From: Pseudomonadota bacterium
Lineage (GTDB): Bacteria > Pseudomonadota > Alphaproteobacteria > Rhizobiales > Beijerinckiaceae
Direction: 5' to 3'
Length of the DNA stretch: 28,893 nt
Assembly (NCBI GenBank): GCA_023450615.1
Contig: JAEXGT010000038.1
Location: 1-28,893 of the forward strand
Part shown: piece by piece, positions 1-7,368 of the stretch
Numbering within the stretch: the first letter of the stretch is position 1
Layout of the letters: the number at the start of each line of letters is the position of its first letter
Made by a program: the position numbers and the translations under genes
The notes under the pieces: model-generated
What the model was told of the DNA's origin: nothing
Seen by the model: only the letters and a program-made list of their open reading frames with translations
The model's database searches: none

Positions 1-1372
1 TCTGCGCCGAGATCTCCTCGGTCGCCTTGGCCGTCTGCGAGGCCAGCTCCTTCACCTCGGTGGCCACCACCGCAAAGCCCTTGCCGGCTTCGCCCGCGCG
101 GGCCGCCTCGATGGTGGCGTTGAGAGCGAGCAGATTGGTTTGGCCCGCAATGGTGTTGATCAGCTGCACCACGTTGCCGATGCGCTCGGCGGAGGCCGCC
201 AGGGCCTGCACGGTCTCGTTGGTGCGCTGGGTGCCCTGCACGGCGCGCTCGGCGACCTGGGACGACTGGCCGACCTGGTTGGCGATCTCGCGGATGGAGA
301 TCGACAGCTCCTCGGCGGCGGCGGCCACGGTCTGCACGTTGGCGGAGGTCTGCTGAGCGGCCGAAGAGACGGTGACGGTCTGCTGCGAGGTCTGGCCGGC
401 GACGGCGCTCATGGATTGGGCGGTGGCTTCCATTTCGGTGGCGGCGGAGGAGAGACCGTGGGTGAGGGCGGACACCTTGCTCTCGAAGCCGCGGGTGAGC
501 TCGTCGAGCATCTGCGCGCGGCGCATCCGGGCTTCGGTCTGGGCCTCCTGTTCGGCGGCAAGGCGGCGGGCCTCGATCGCGTTGTCCTTGAACGTTTGCA
601 GGGCGCGGGCCAGTTGCCCCACCTCGTCGTCACGTTCGGCCCCATTGATGCCGACAGAAAGATCGCCACCGGCCAAGCGCGACATGGCAGCCGTGATTCC
701 AGCGAGCGGTTTGGTGACGCCAAAGATGACAATGGCGCCGGTCAGGCCGAGAGCGGACAGGATCCCGGCAAAGGCTGCCGAGATCAGGATCCAGGACGTT
801 TCCGCCGCAAGCACATCGGCGTCGTCGGCAGCACGCTTCAGCGCCTCCCTGCTTTCTTCCGCGCGCTTGGTTAGGACCGTATAGAGTTCCATGCGCGCAG
901 CGCGGCCCTCGCCATTGGAGATCTGGATGGCCTCTTCGGTCCGGTCCGCCTGAGCAAGGTCAGTGCTTTTCTCCATGAGGCCGAAATAGCTGGCAATCTG
1001 CGCCTTCAGTCGCATGTCAGCCTCCTTGCTCTGCGGAGTGGAGGCAAGCTCAATCAACTGGTCGGCATAACCGAGCGTGGCGTCCCGATACTGGTTGAAA
1101 GATTTCCGAGCCGACTTCATCAACTCGGACTCGGTGTAGAGGATGAGGTTCTTTTCTTGGATCGTCGTTTCGTTGACGGCTGCGTTGATCTTCAGAACGA
1201 GATACTCCCTGGCCATCTCCTGTTCGACCAGTTCCTGCGTGTCCTGGGCCATGGTCTCGAGCCCGGATTTGGCGAGAGCGACCAGGCCCGCCGAAACCAT
1301 AACAAAAATGGCGATCGGGATCGCCAGTTTGGCGAGGAGTTTGAGATTGTTGAAGGCGCGCATGATCCTCAT
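1..1372 (-). CDS. Methyl-accepting chemotaxis protein (3' end outside window)
   Basis: Inner-membrane chemoreceptor that signals to CheA/CheW. Read on the minus strand, the protein starts MRIMRAFNNLKLLAKLAIPI. It has a first membrane segment at about residues 11-33, a periplasmic helical region of about 155 residues (4-helix-bundle type, inferred from length and helical composition) and a second membrane segment near 192-218. A HAMP region follows, then a long coiled coil ending in the conserved hairpin tip (NLLALNATIEAARAGE, then GKGFAVVATEVKELA). The C-terminal part of the signalling domain lies beyond base 1. Two in-frame ATGs (1372 and 1363) are possible starts; an AAAGGG lies just upstream of the first. 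Ligand unknown. No chemotaxis gene adjoins it here, so it looks like an orphan receptor. Family assignment is firm. Confidence 0.93.
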   Translation of the reverse strand, partial: MRIMRAFNNLKLLAKLAIPIAIFVMVSAGLVALAKSGLETMAQDTQELVEQEMAREYLVLKINAAVNETTIQEKNLILYTESELMKSARKSFNQYRDATLGYADQLIELASTPQSKEADMRLKAQIASYFGLMEKSTDLAQADRTEEAIQISNGEGRAARMELYTVLTKRAEESREALKRAADDADVLAAETSWILISAAFAGILSALGLTGAIVIFGVTKPLAGITAAMSRLAGGDLSVGINGAERDDEVGQLARALQTFKDNAIEARRLAAEQEAQTEARMRRAQMLDELTRGFESKVSALTHGLSSAATEMEATAQSMSAVAGQTSQQTVTVSSAAQQTSANVQTVAAAAEELSISIREIANQVGQSSQVAERAVQGTQRTNETVQALAASAERIGNVVQLINTIAGQTNLLALNATIEAARAGEAGKGFAVVATEVKELASQTAKATEEISAQ

Positions 1373-1602
1373 GACCCTTTGTGCACGATAAGGGGCGCAT
1401 CGCCGGGATGCGCAAAGCTAAGATTGGTTAGCTTTGAAGGGTCAGGCTTGTGCGAAGCTGTCAGAGATCAGCAAATTGACGCTGTCGACCAGTAATGGCG
1501 CTGTCTTCTCTATATTCCTATCATCGGATAATAAAGATACATCAGGCTACGAATAGAATTCGAGCAAGGATAACTGGCGTGTTTCAAGAAGCGTGAATCG
1601 GA

Positions 1603-1770
1603 TCACTGCTCTTCTATTGCCGGGGTGATTCCGAGATCGCTGAGCTTGGCGCGAACATCGGTGATCGGGCGCTTGAGCTTGAGGCTGATCACCGAGGCAG
1701 GCATTCCTTCCTTGGCCAGTTCCTTCAGCAATTGAACCGCCTCATAGGTCCAGGGAGATGAATTGATCAT
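1603..1770 (-). CDS. Small helix-turn-helix-like protein, 55 aa
   Basis: Unnamed small protein beginning MINSSPWTYEAVQLLKEL. The order W-T-x-E-A, then L-L-K-E-L-A-K-E-G, S-V-I-S-L-K-L and a final L-G-I resembles the short GcrA-like/SANT-like DNA-binding module common in alphaproteobacteria. This is pattern similarity only. I chose the ATG at 1770 because GGAGG sits 7-8 bases upstream; the frame also stays open to a TTG at 1797. It stands alone between the chemoreceptor and the stress block. A DNA-binding role is an inference; expression is likely given the good ribosome site. Confidence 0.65.
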   Translation of the reverse strand: MINSSPWTYEAVQLLKELAKEGMPASVISLKLKRPITDVRAKLSDLGITPAIEEQ

Positions 1771-1854
1771 GGCTCGGCCTCCGATTCCAAGAGACAAGGG
1801 TCCCTTCGAACTGCGGCAAGATCATGAAAAGCCGTTCTGCGTCCCGGCTAGGCG

Positions 1855-1879
1855 GCAACCTTAGCTTGGGATGCGCGTT
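1855..1879 (+). promoter_or_regulatory. Weak EcfG-like promoter candidate
   Basis: GCAAC (one mismatch to GGAAC) is followed after exactly 16 bases by CGTT, 32 bases before the GlsB/YeaQ gene. Alone this would be marginal. It is listed because the neighbouring genes carry perfect matches to the same consensus. Confidence 0.4.
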
Positions 1880-1911
1880 CTTGAGGAGGCAACGCACTCA
1901 GGGATTCCATC

Positions 1912-2178
1912 ATGAGCATCATCTGGACCATCATCATCGGCTTTGTGGCAGGGCTTATCGCGAAATGGATCATGCCAGGCCGCAACGAGCCTTCAGGTTT
2001 CATCATGACCACGATCCTCGGCATCATCGGCGCTGTCGTTGCGACCTATCTCGGCCGCGCCGTCGGTTGGTATGGTCCCGATGATGGTGCAAACTTCATC
2101 GGCGCCATTGTGGGAGCGATCATCGTGCTCTTCATCTACGGCATGATCGTCGGACGACGTTCCACCACCACCTACTGA
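1912..2178 (+). CDS. GlsB/YeaQ/YmgE-family stress membrane protein
   Basis: 88-residue hydrophobic protein of the transglycosylase-associated (GlsB/YeaQ) family. Three membrane segments are visible: about residues 3-20 (IIWTIIIGFVAGLIAKWI), 29-46 (around FIMTTILGIIGAVVATYLG) and 60-80 (NFIGAIVGAIIVLFIYGMIV), each with the small-residue/Gly pattern typical of the family. These proteins are general-stress-induced inner-membrane proteins of unknown biochemical role. An AGGGA lies 8 bases before the ATG. It is followed by a strong bidirectional terminator. It is the first of several stress genes in this part of the window and has a weak EcfG-like promoter upstream. Confidence 0.9.
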   Translation: MSIIWTIIIGFVAGLIAKWIMPGRNEPSGFIMTTILGIIGAVVATYLGRAVGWYGPDDGANFIGAIVGAIIVLFIYGMIVGRRSTTTY

Positions 2179-2203
2179 TCGACCGGGTCAATCAGACCCA
2201 AAG

Positions 2204-2236
2204 AAAACGGGCCGTACTCGAAGTACGGTCCGTTTT
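2204..2236. terminator. Bidirectional rho-independent terminator
   Basis: A-run, 14-bp stem (one G-T wobble), 5-base loop and T-run: AAAACGGGCCGTAC at 2204-2217 pairs with 2223-2236. It sits between the convergent GlsB/YeaQ and DUF2892 genes and can serve both. Confidence 0.9.
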
Positions 2237-2251
2237 GCTTGTGTGGAGGTC

Positions 2252-2500
2252 TCAGGCGTCGTTGTGATTGCCCATCAAGGCTGCCTTGACCGGACAATTG
2301 CCGACATAGCCACGCCAGGCCAGATAGGACCCGCCCGCGAGGGCGAGCAGGTTCAAGAGCGGATTGGGGCGCGGCTTGGCGGCCGCAGCGGCAAGGCCGA
2401 GGCCCGCGATCATGTAGACGCCGCGCTCCGTGGCGCTCAAGTTGGGCTCCCCGTTCATCAAGGATCCGCTTCCGGCCGAGGTGATATTCGCCAAGTTCAT
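2252..2500 (-). CDS. DUF2892-like small membrane protein
   Basis: 82 residues. The motif NLSATERGVYMIAGLGLAA followed by a second hydrophobic stretch (LLNLLALAGGSYLAWRGY) and a short C-terminal tail with a single Cys (GNCPVKAALMG) matches DUF2892/YgaP-C-like proteins: two membrane helices with N-terminal N-x-S/G-x-x-E-R. Function unknown; such proteins often occur with stress genes in this order. AAGGAGA directly precedes the ATG. An EcfG-type promoter on the minus strand at 2548-2523 puts it divergent from the ferritin-like gene and under the same stress control. Confidence 0.82.
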   Translation of the reverse strand: MNLANITSAGSGSLMNGEPNLSATERGVYMIAGLGLAAAAAKPRPNPLLNLLALAGGSYLAWRGYVGNCPVKAALMGNHNDA

Positions 2501-2522
2501 TCTCCTTCGATATCAGGGGCCG

Positions 2523-2548
2523 AACGCGACGCGGATCGTCGTTGTTCC
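2523..2548 (-). promoter_or_regulatory. EcfG-type general-stress promoter (for DUF2892 gene)
   Basis: On the minus strand GGAAC (2548-2544), 17 bases, then CGTT (2526-2523), matching the alphaproteobacterial EcfG consensus GGAAC-N16/17-CGTT. It lies 23 bases before the DUF2892 start codon. Confidence 0.75.
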
Positions 2549-2566
2549 AAGACTCTGCAAGAGCGG

Positions 2567-2591
2567 GGAACCGGAAACCTTGACCGTCGTT
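2567..2591 (+). promoter_or_regulatory. EcfG-type general-stress promoter (for DUF892 gene)
   Basis: GGAAC (2567-2571), 16 bases, CGTT (2588-2591), an exact match to the EcfG consensus. It is 31 bases upstream of the ferritin-like gene and back to back with the promoter of the divergent DUF2892 gene. Confidence 0.82.
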
Positions 2592-2622
2592 GAGTCCACG
2601 CTTTCCAACATGGAGTCAAACG

Positions 2623-3117
2623 ATGGCCGCTAAGGAAAAGACCTTGAATGACCTGTTCCTTCACACCCTGAAGGACATCTACTACGCCGAGAAGCAGATT
2701 CTGAAGACGCTGCCGAAGATGGCCAAGAATGCCGATTCAGACGAGCTGAAGGAGGCGTTCGAAACCCACCGCCAGGAAACCGAGGGCCAGATCGAGCGTC
2801 TCGAGCAGGTCTTCGAGATGCTGGGCAAGGCAGCGCGCGGCGTGCAGTGCGAGGCTATCAACGGCATCATCGAAGAGGGCAAGGAAGTCATGGAAGACTT
2901 CGCCGAGAGCGAAGCCCTCGATGCCGGTATCCTGGCCGCCGCTCAGGCCGTCGAGCACTACGAGATCACCCGTTACGGTTCTCTCAAGACCTGGGCGCAG
3001 GAACTCGGCATGAACGATGCCGCCAAGCTCATCGATCAGAACCTTCAGGAAGAGAAGAAGACCGATCTTCTGCTGACGAAACTGGCGGAAGCGCGTGTGA
3101 ACACCAAAGCCGCTTAA
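2623..3117 (+). CDS. Ferritin-like DUF892/YciE-family stress protein
   Basis: 164 residues, the usual family length. It begins MAAKEKTLNDLFLHTLKDIYYAEKQ..., the first helix of the YciE/YciF ferritin-like four-helix bundle. Carboxylate/His ligand candidates occur in each helix (D-I-Y-Y-A-E-K, E-T-H-R-Q-E-T-E, A-A-Q-A-V-E-H-Y-E-I, E-E-K-K-T-D). The family is stress-induced and some members bind a di-metal centre; the exact reaction is unknown. The ATG at 2623 has GGAG 8 bases upstream. A perfect EcfG-type promoter precedes it and a strong terminator follows, so it is a single-gene transcript in the general stress response. Confidence 0.93.
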   Translation: MAAKEKTLNDLFLHTLKDIYYAEKQILKTLPKMAKNADSDELKEAFETHRQETEGQIERLEQVFEMLGKAARGVQCEAINGIIEEGKEVMEDFAESEALDAGILAAAQAVEHYEITRYGSLKTWAQELGMNDAAKLIDQNLQEEKKTDLLLTKLAEARVNTKAA

Positions 3118-3137
3118 AGCGTCTATGGGACATGAAT

Positions 3138-3166
3138 GCCCCGCCTTCGGGCGGGGCTTTTCTTTT
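3138..3166 (+). terminator. Rho-independent terminator after DUF892 gene
   Basis: GCCCCGCC (3138-3145), TTCG loop, GGCGGGGC (3150-3157), then TTTTCTTTT. A UUCG-capped 8-bp GC stem. Confidence 0.95.
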
Positions 3167-3328
3167 GCCGGAAAGCCCGGCATCGGCAGCTCCCGCCGCG
3201 GGTCGGGGGAGTGAGAGCAATGCCTGCGGGTCCGGCGCCAACCGTCGGAATCGGTTAGTTCTTTCCCGTGTGCGGACTAGCTTCGCGGGAGCTCCGTCCG
3301 CCCTGCGAGAAAGAGCGCCACGCTTTTC

Positions 3329-3353
3329 GGAACCTGCCGCGCTTCTAATGGTT
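3329..3353 (+). promoter_or_regulatory. EcfG-type promoter of the membrane-stress operon
   Basis: GGAAC (3329-3333), 17 bases, GTT (3351-3353), located 28 bases before the first gene of the four-gene operon. The base before GTT is G instead of the usual C. Confidence 0.72.
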
Positions 3354-3381
3354 ACTCCCCCACGATTGAAAGAGGTTGGCC

Positions 3382-3909
3382 ATGGGCGTGGGACAGCAAA
3401 ACGGCAATAGACAGCATGAAAAGGGCAGCGAGGATTGGGATGCCTTGAGGGACGATGTCGGTGACATCGCCGGGGCAGCCGTCGAACGCGGCCGTTTCTT
3501 CATCGATTCAGCGCGGGAGCAGGCAACCGACTACGCCGACCGCCGCAAGGACGACATTGCGCAATCGGTTGCGGATTTCGCGACGTCGCTGCGCGAATCC
3601 ACCACGACGTTCGATGAACGGCCGAACATTCGCGCCGTCGTCGACAGCGCCGCCGATGGGCTGGAGCATCTGGCCGACTCGATCCGCGACAAGACCTTCT
3701 CCGACATCTTCAACGATTTCGAGGATGTCGTCCGTCACCGCCCGGCGACGGTGGCGGCGGTCTCGGTCGCCGTGGGTTTCCTGGCCGCGCGCTTTCTCAA
3801 GAGCACAGCCGAGGACATGCGGTATGAGCGCCTGAATCCGAGCGTGTCGCAGCCGGGCCGTAACCGGTCGAAGCAGGCAGAGCGCTCGCGCGCCAAAGCC
3901 GGGGCATGA
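3382..3909 (+). CDS. ElaB/YqjD-like membrane-anchored stress protein
   Basis: 175 residues. A long charged amphipathic helical region (about 15-125) is followed by a short hydrophobic anchor at about 132-147 (PATVAAVSVAVGFLAARFL) and a basic tail. The V-G-F-L-A-A-R-F-L anchor resembles the C-terminal glycine-zipper anchor of ElaB/YqjD/DUF883 proteins, but overall I cannot assign a named family. The ATG at 3382 has AGAGG 6 bases upstream; a TTG two codons earlier is less likely. First gene of a tight operon with the Holin-X, DUF3618 and ElaB-like genes, under an EcfG-type promoter. Probably an envelope stress protein. Confidence 0.8.
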   Translation: MGVGQQNGNRQHEKGSEDWDALRDDVGDIAGAAVERGRFFIDSAREQATDYADRRKDDIAQSVADFATSLRESTTTFDERPNIRAVVDSAADGLEHLADSIRDKTFSDIFNDFEDVVRHRPATVAAVSVAVGFLAARFLKSTAEDMRYERLNPSVSQPGRNRSKQAERSRAKAGA

Positions 3910-3921
3910 CGGAGAGCGTTC

Positions 3922-4314
3922 ATGCAAGGCAACAGCAATCAAACCATTCAGGGCCTCGTCGGTGAGGCCCTGCGCGAGTCTACCGACCTCGCGCAGAAAG
4001 AGTTCACGCTCTTTCGCACGGAGATTTCGCAGAACATCCGCACCCTCTTCATCGGGCTCGCCATGGTGGTGGTTGCGGCGATCTTCGCCATTGCCGCGGT
4101 CATGCTCCTGACGGAGTCGCTCGTCGAGTGGCTGGCCACCGTCGTGCACTCCGAGGCCCTGGCGGCCTTGATCGTGGGCGGCCTTCTCGCAGTCATCGCA
4201 ATCGGCCTTGGCCTTTATGGGCGCCATGCCATGTCGGCTTCGACGCTCACGCCGCAACGAACCATGCGCTCGCTCAAACGGGATGCGGAAGTTCTCTCCG
4301 AGAGAGGTGCATGA
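3922..4314 (+). CDS. Phage-holin-family (Holin-X, DUF1469) membrane protein
   Basis: 130 residues with the Holin-X layout: an N-terminal amphipathic helix (IQGLVGEALRESTDLAQKE, FTLFRTEISQNI), two membrane helices (about 41-66 and 76-99) and a basic C-terminus. The name comes from similarity to an actinobacterial holin; in alphaproteobacteria these proteins are chromosomal envelope-stress proteins next to DUF3618 and DUF883-like genes, not phage genes. GGAGAG lies about 8 bases upstream of the ATG. It is 12 bases after the preceding gene and overlaps the next start, so translation is coupled. Confidence 0.88.
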   Translation: MQGNSNQTIQGLVGEALRESTDLAQKEFTLFRTEISQNIRTLFIGLAMVVVAAIFAIAAVMLLTESLVEWLATVVHSEALAALIVGGLLAVIAIGLGLYGRHAMSASTLTPQRTMRSLKRDAEVLSERGA

Positions 4315-4724
4315 TGACGCAGAGCCTTCAGGATCTGGAGAAGGATATCGAGCAGAGCCGCGCGCAGCTCGACCGCACCATCGATCAGCTCCAGAACAAG
4401 ATGACCGTCTCGGGGGTCGTCGATGACATGCTGGGAACCGCGCGAACGAGCCAGTACGGCCCGCTCTACGACAGGGTTCTCGAAACCGTGCGCAGCAATC
4501 CCGTTCCCGTGATGCTGATCGCGGCAGGGCTTGGGCTTCTCGCATACCGCTTGGGACGTCCTGCCCGCCCGCGTCCGACACGGCTGATCGCGGCGGACGA
4601 GGATTTCATCACCGAGCAGGATCTCGGCGAGCCCCCCGATCTTCGCCTCTATGAGCCGGGAGCGGCACCTCTGGATCAGACGGACGGCATGTTCGACCGC
4701 CGCAGAATGAATACCGGTTTTTGA
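4314..4724 (+). CDS. DUF3618 domain protein
   Basis: 136 residues. It opens MTQSLQDLEKDIEQSRAQLD and continues R-T-I-D-Q-L-Q-N-K-M, the DUF3618 signature (E-x-x-I-E-x-x-R-x-x-L-x-x-T-I-x-x-L). A membrane helix follows at about 65-81 (NPVPVMLIAAGLGLLAYRLG), then an acidic cytoplasmic tail. Adjacent ATGs at 4311 and 4314 overlap the preceding stop codon (TGATG); the second is better spaced from AGAGG. Known only as a stress/nutrient-limitation-associated membrane protein paired with Holin-X. The operon structure here supports a joint role at the inner membrane. Confidence 0.88.
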   Translation: MTQSLQDLEKDIEQSRAQLDRTIDQLQNKMTVSGVVDDMLGTARTSQYGPLYDRVLETVRSNPVPVMLIAAGLGLLAYRLGRPARPRPTRLIAADEDFITEQDLGEPPDLRLYEPGAAPLDQTDGMFDRRRMNTGF

Positions 4725-4745
4725 TTTACGGAACAGGAGCTTTTC

Positions 4746-5477
4746 ATGGCCAACGGTAAGAATGAAGGCGGCAAGTCGCCGAACGACAAGCAGAACGAAA
4801 CCGGGTCCGGCAAGGTTTCCGCCGGAACGTCCGTGGGCAATATCGGTGAGGCCCCCATGCCCCACGCGCACGATGACAAGAAGAGCGGCGCTCAGAGCGC
4901 GACGCTCGCCTCTCACACGTCACAGCCGATGGGCGGCAATCAGGGCGGCGACAAGTCGAAGGGCGGCTCCCAGTCTCATTCCTCTTCGGATCAAGGACAT
5001 TCGATGACCGACAAGGCGCATCAGATGGCGGGCGGAGTGCGAGAGCGTGCCGAGGAAGTTTATGAAGAGGCATCCGATTGGGCGCGCGACACCTATGAGC
5101 GTGCTTCTGGATGGGCGTCGGACGCTTATGAAGGACAGCGCCGCCGCGTCCGTCATGCGGGCGGACGCTCCGCCAAGGCTTTCGGCAATGCCCGTGGCGG
5201 CATGCAGCATTACGTCTCTGAAAATCCCATGGTCGTCGGCCTTGTGGGCCTTGCCGCCGGGCTTCTTCTCGGCGCCCTCCTGCCGCGCACCCGCAAGGAA
5301 AACGAGTTCTTCGGCGAGTGGGCCGATGAGGTGCGTAACCAGGGCCTTCGCTATGCGCGGGATGCGGCAGATCGCGGACGTGAATATGTGGAGGAAGCCT
5401 TCAGCGGCGACGAAGCGCAGTTCAGCCGCCACGAGAGCGAGTTCGGTTCCTCCAACCGCGACGCGAACCGTCACTGA
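4746..5477 (+). CDS. Large ElaB/YqjD-like (DUF883-type) membrane protein
   Basis: 243 residues in three parts. First, a long low-complexity N-terminus rich in Gly, Ser, Lys and His (1-85), probably disordered. Second, an amphipathic helical stretch with repeated Y-E-x-A-S-D/G-W-A units (about 93-130). Third, a C-terminal anchor VGLVGLAAGLLLGALLP (about 162-178) with the glycine-zipper pattern of DUF883 proteins, then a charged tail. In E. coli such proteins bind stationary-phase ribosomes or protect membranes; here the role is inferred. AGGAG is 7 bases before the ATG. Last gene of the operon, closed by a strong terminator. Confidence 0.82.
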   Translation: MANGKNEGGKSPNDKQNETGSGKVSAGTSVGNIGEAPMPHAHDDKKSGAQSATLASHTSQPMGGNQGGDKSKGGSQSHSSSDQGHSMTDKAHQMAGGVRERAEEVYEEASDWARDTYERASGWASDAYEGQRRRVRHAGGRSAKAFGNARGGMQHYVSENPMVVGLVGLAAGLLLGALLPRTRKENEFFGEWADEVRNQGLRYARDAADRGREYVEEAFSGDEAQFSRHESEFGSSNRDANRH

Positions 5478-5500
5478 CGAGCGCGCTGACAATCAAGCAG

Positions 5501-5526
5501 AACGCCGGCTCACGCCGGCGTTTTTT
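5501..5526 (+). terminator. Rho-independent terminator of the membrane-stress operon
   Basis: AACGCCGGC (5501-5509), TCAC loop, GCCGGCGTT (5514-5522), with a run of six T's at 5521-5526. Confidence 0.95.
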
Positions 5527-5529
5527 GCG

Positions 5530-5565
5530 TTTCTGGCATGCCTGCAACGTAAGCCATGCCAGAAA
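5530..5565. repeat. Perfect 11-bp inverted repeat in intergenic DNA
   Basis: TTTCTGGCATG at 5530-5540 is repeated inverted at 5555-5565 (CATGCCAGAAA) with a 14-base spacer. It lies directly behind the terminator. Neither T-run nor promoter is attached, so it may be an operator or a second hairpin. The remaining intergenic DNA to 5754 shows no gene that I can support. Confidence 0.6.
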
Positions 5566-5754
5566 CAACAACGGCCACGGCGAAATCATGCGCGTACATC
5601 CGGCGTCATGATCTCAGCAGCGTGACCGCTTCTGGCCGCGCATGGCGCTGCCAGGTTAGCTTTGAGATGGGGGGCGCCCGTCTGCATTTCAAGAGCTGAG
5701 GGCACAAAGGTTTAACCATGCGGGGCCAAGTTCGGTGGAGTCTCCGGCCGCGCT

Positions 5755-5779
5755 GGAACCTCATATTCATCAAGCCGTT
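5755..5779 (+). promoter_or_regulatory. EcfG-type promoter of the receiver-uvsE operon
   Basis: GGAAC (5755-5759), 16 bases, CGTT (5776-5779), an exact consensus match, leaving a leader of about 80 bases before the receiver gene. Confidence 0.78.
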
Positions 5780-5865
5780 GCTCATGAAGGCTTGGACAGG
5801 GTTGCGTTTTAGCTGAACGATTTGTGCTTGGGAACCGATCTGACTGGATTCAATGGAGTTATGGT

Positions 5866-6219
5866 GTGCGTATCCTAATTCTAGAAGACGATCCTTTTAT
5901 CGCGTCCGATCTCCAGATGATCCTGGAAGATGAAGGGCACGAGGTCGTCGGCATTTTCGATTCTCTTGCCGAGACCTATGAGCATCTCGAGGATGATTTC
6001 GACTACGCGCTTCTCGATATCGACGTCATCGGCGGCAAGAGCTTCGGCGTCGCCAATGCGCTTGCCGAGCGACGCATTCCTTTCGCCTTCGTTTCGGCGT
6101 CGCAGCCTGGAGACCTGCCGAAAACCCTCCGTCAGGTGGCCTTCATTCCCAAGCCTTTCGAGGAAAGCGTCATCCTGAGTTCCATCGATCAAACATCCTC
6201 GCGCTCCTATTCATGCTGA
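5866..6219 (+). CDS. Single-domain response regulator (receiver only)
   Basis: 117 residues with a GTG start (SD TGGAG, 7 bases upstream); a longer GTG start at 5824 lacks a ribosome site. All receiver landmarks are present: acidic pair in LILEDDPF (E7-D8-D9), phospho-acceptor D51 in ALLDIDV, S77 in FVSAS and K96 in IPKPF. There is no output domain, so it must act by protein interaction or as a phosphate sink. Its 3' end overlaps the UV-endonuclease start by 7 bases, so the two are translationally coupled. The EcfG-type promoter suggests a general-stress role. The cognate kinase is not in the window. Confidence 0.88.
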   Translation: MRILILEDDPFIASDLQMILEDEGHEVVGIFDSLAETYEHLEDDFDYALLDIDVIGGKSFGVANALAERRIPFAFVSASQPGDLPKTLRQVAFIPKPFEESVILSSIDQTSSRSYSC

Positions 6220-7277
6220 ATCCGGAGAGCGCGCAGGCACCGGACACGGCGGGCCCCAGGCTCGGCTTCTGCTGCAAATATCTCCCCGGTGACGGGAAGG
6301 CCGATATCACGCGGCAGATGAACACGACCACAGTGACGATGTCCTATCTCGGGCGCCTGGATCCGAGGGCGGCATACGACAAGCTCTCGTCCGTCGTGGC
6401 TCATAATCTCGAAGCCGCGATGCGCCAGATCCAGCATGTCGCCAGCCGCCCGAAACTGGAGCGCCTGCATCGCCTATCGAGCGATCTTCTGCCCGGCTAT
6501 ACGCATCCGAGTTGCTGCGATCTCTACCGGGATCATGACCTGCGCAATCTCATCGAGCGCAAGCTGGCGATGGCGGGACAGATTGCCCGCGAGAACGGCG
6601 TACGCCTCAGCATGCATCCGGGGCAGTTCTGCGTGATCGCTTCCGCCAATCCATCCGCCGCCGCCAACGGCATCGCGGAGTTCGAGTATCATGTGGATGT
6701 GATGCGCTACATGGGATACGGCGACGGCTGGCATCCGCATGGGGCGCACATCAACATCCATGGCGGCGCGAAGGCTGTCGGGGCCGATGGCATTCGCGAG
6801 GGCCTTAAGAACCTGTCCGTGGCCGCGCGCAATCTCATCACCATCGAGAACGACGAAGTGAGCTTCGGGCTCGGCGATCTTTTGCCGCTCGCGGATGCGG
6901 TGCCGCTCGTCCTCGACCTGCATCACCATTGGATCAAGAACAAAGGCGAATATGTGGAGCCCGACGATCCCAGGATCGCGACGATCATCGCATCCTGGAG
7001 GGGCGTGCGGCCGTTGAGCCATATCAGCGTGTCCAGGGAAGATCTTCTCGCCGGGCATGCCATCGACACGCTTCCCGATTATGAGACGCTCATTCAGGCC
7101 GGGATCACGCCGAAGGATCTGCGTGGCCACTCCGATCTCATGTGGAATCTGGCGATCAACGATCTCGTGTCGCGTCACCTCGCATGGACGGACTTCGAGG
7201 TCGAGGCAAAACATAAGAACATTGCGTCTGAGGGCTTGGCCCGGCACGTGGAGCGATTCCGATCCTTGGCCGGCTAG
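6213..7277 (+). CDS. uvsE: UV DNA damage endonuclease (UvsE/UVDE family)
   Basis: 354 residues. Metal-dependent TIM-barrel endonuclease that nicks 5' of UV photoproducts, starting an alternative excision repair route. Family motifs are visible in order: LGFCCKYLP near the N-terminus, HPGQFCVI, HINIHGG, TIENDE, LDLHHHW and GHSDLMW, supplying the His/Glu/Asp metal ligands. Length fits bacterial UvsE. The ATG overlaps the end of the receiver gene, so both are made from one message. The shared EcfG-type promoter suggests that UV repair is part of the general stress response here rather than the SOS response; I see no SOS box upstream. Confidence 0.93.
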   Translation: MLNPESAQAPDTAGPRLGFCCKYLPGDGKADITRQMNTTTVTMSYLGRLDPRAAYDKLSSVVAHNLEAAMRQIQHVASRPKLERLHRLSSDLLPGYTHPSCCDLYRDHDLRNLIERKLAMAGQIARENGVRLSMHPGQFCVIASANPSAAANGIAEFEYHVDVMRYMGYGDGWHPHGAHINIHGGAKAVGADGIREGLKNLSVAARNLITIENDEVSFGLGDLLPLADAVPLVLDLHHHWIKNKGEYVEPDDPRIATIIASWRGVRPLSHISVSREDLLAGHAIDTLPDYETLIQAGITPKDLRGHSDLMWNLAINDLVSRHLAWTDFEVEAKHKNIASEGLARHVERFRSLAG

Positions 7278-7315
7278 GCGCGATACCAGATGCGCAACTG
7301 GTATGATTCAGGTCT

Positions 7316-7340
7316 GGAACAAATCGCGGGCTTCAGCGTT
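7316..7340 (+). promoter_or_regulatory. EcfG-type promoter of second receiver gene
   Basis: GGAAC (7316-7320), 16 bases, CGTT (7337-7340), an exact match. Because the -10 lies at 7337-7340, transcription should begin near 7346. This excludes the ATG at 7342 as the start of the next gene. Confidence 0.78.
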
Positions 7341-7368
7341 CATGAACATTGTGCCTTCCGCCGAGCGT

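Noticed and set aside
140..884. Two long plus-strand open frames over the chemoreceptor
   Set aside because: They are complements of the minus-strand chemoreceptor, whose conserved signalling-domain sequence is unmistakable. Their composition is Gly/Ala/Arg-rich shadow.
3922..4314. Prophage holin, suggesting a prophage
   Set aside because: The Holin-X family is chromosomal in alphaproteobacteria; no phage structural, lysis or replication genes are near.
3508..4916. Long minus-strand open frames opposite the membrane-stress operon
   Set aside because: The plus-strand genes have ribosome sites, family matches and coupled stops/starts; the minus frames are Arg-rich shadows.
5831..5855. GGAAC at 5831 as an EcfG promoter for the receiver gene
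   Set aside because: No GTT at the right spacing; the perfect match at 5755-5779 explains the gene better.
6474..7247. 257-codon minus-strand frame inside uvsE
   Set aside because: All UvsE motifs are on the plus strand; no ribosome site for the minus frame.
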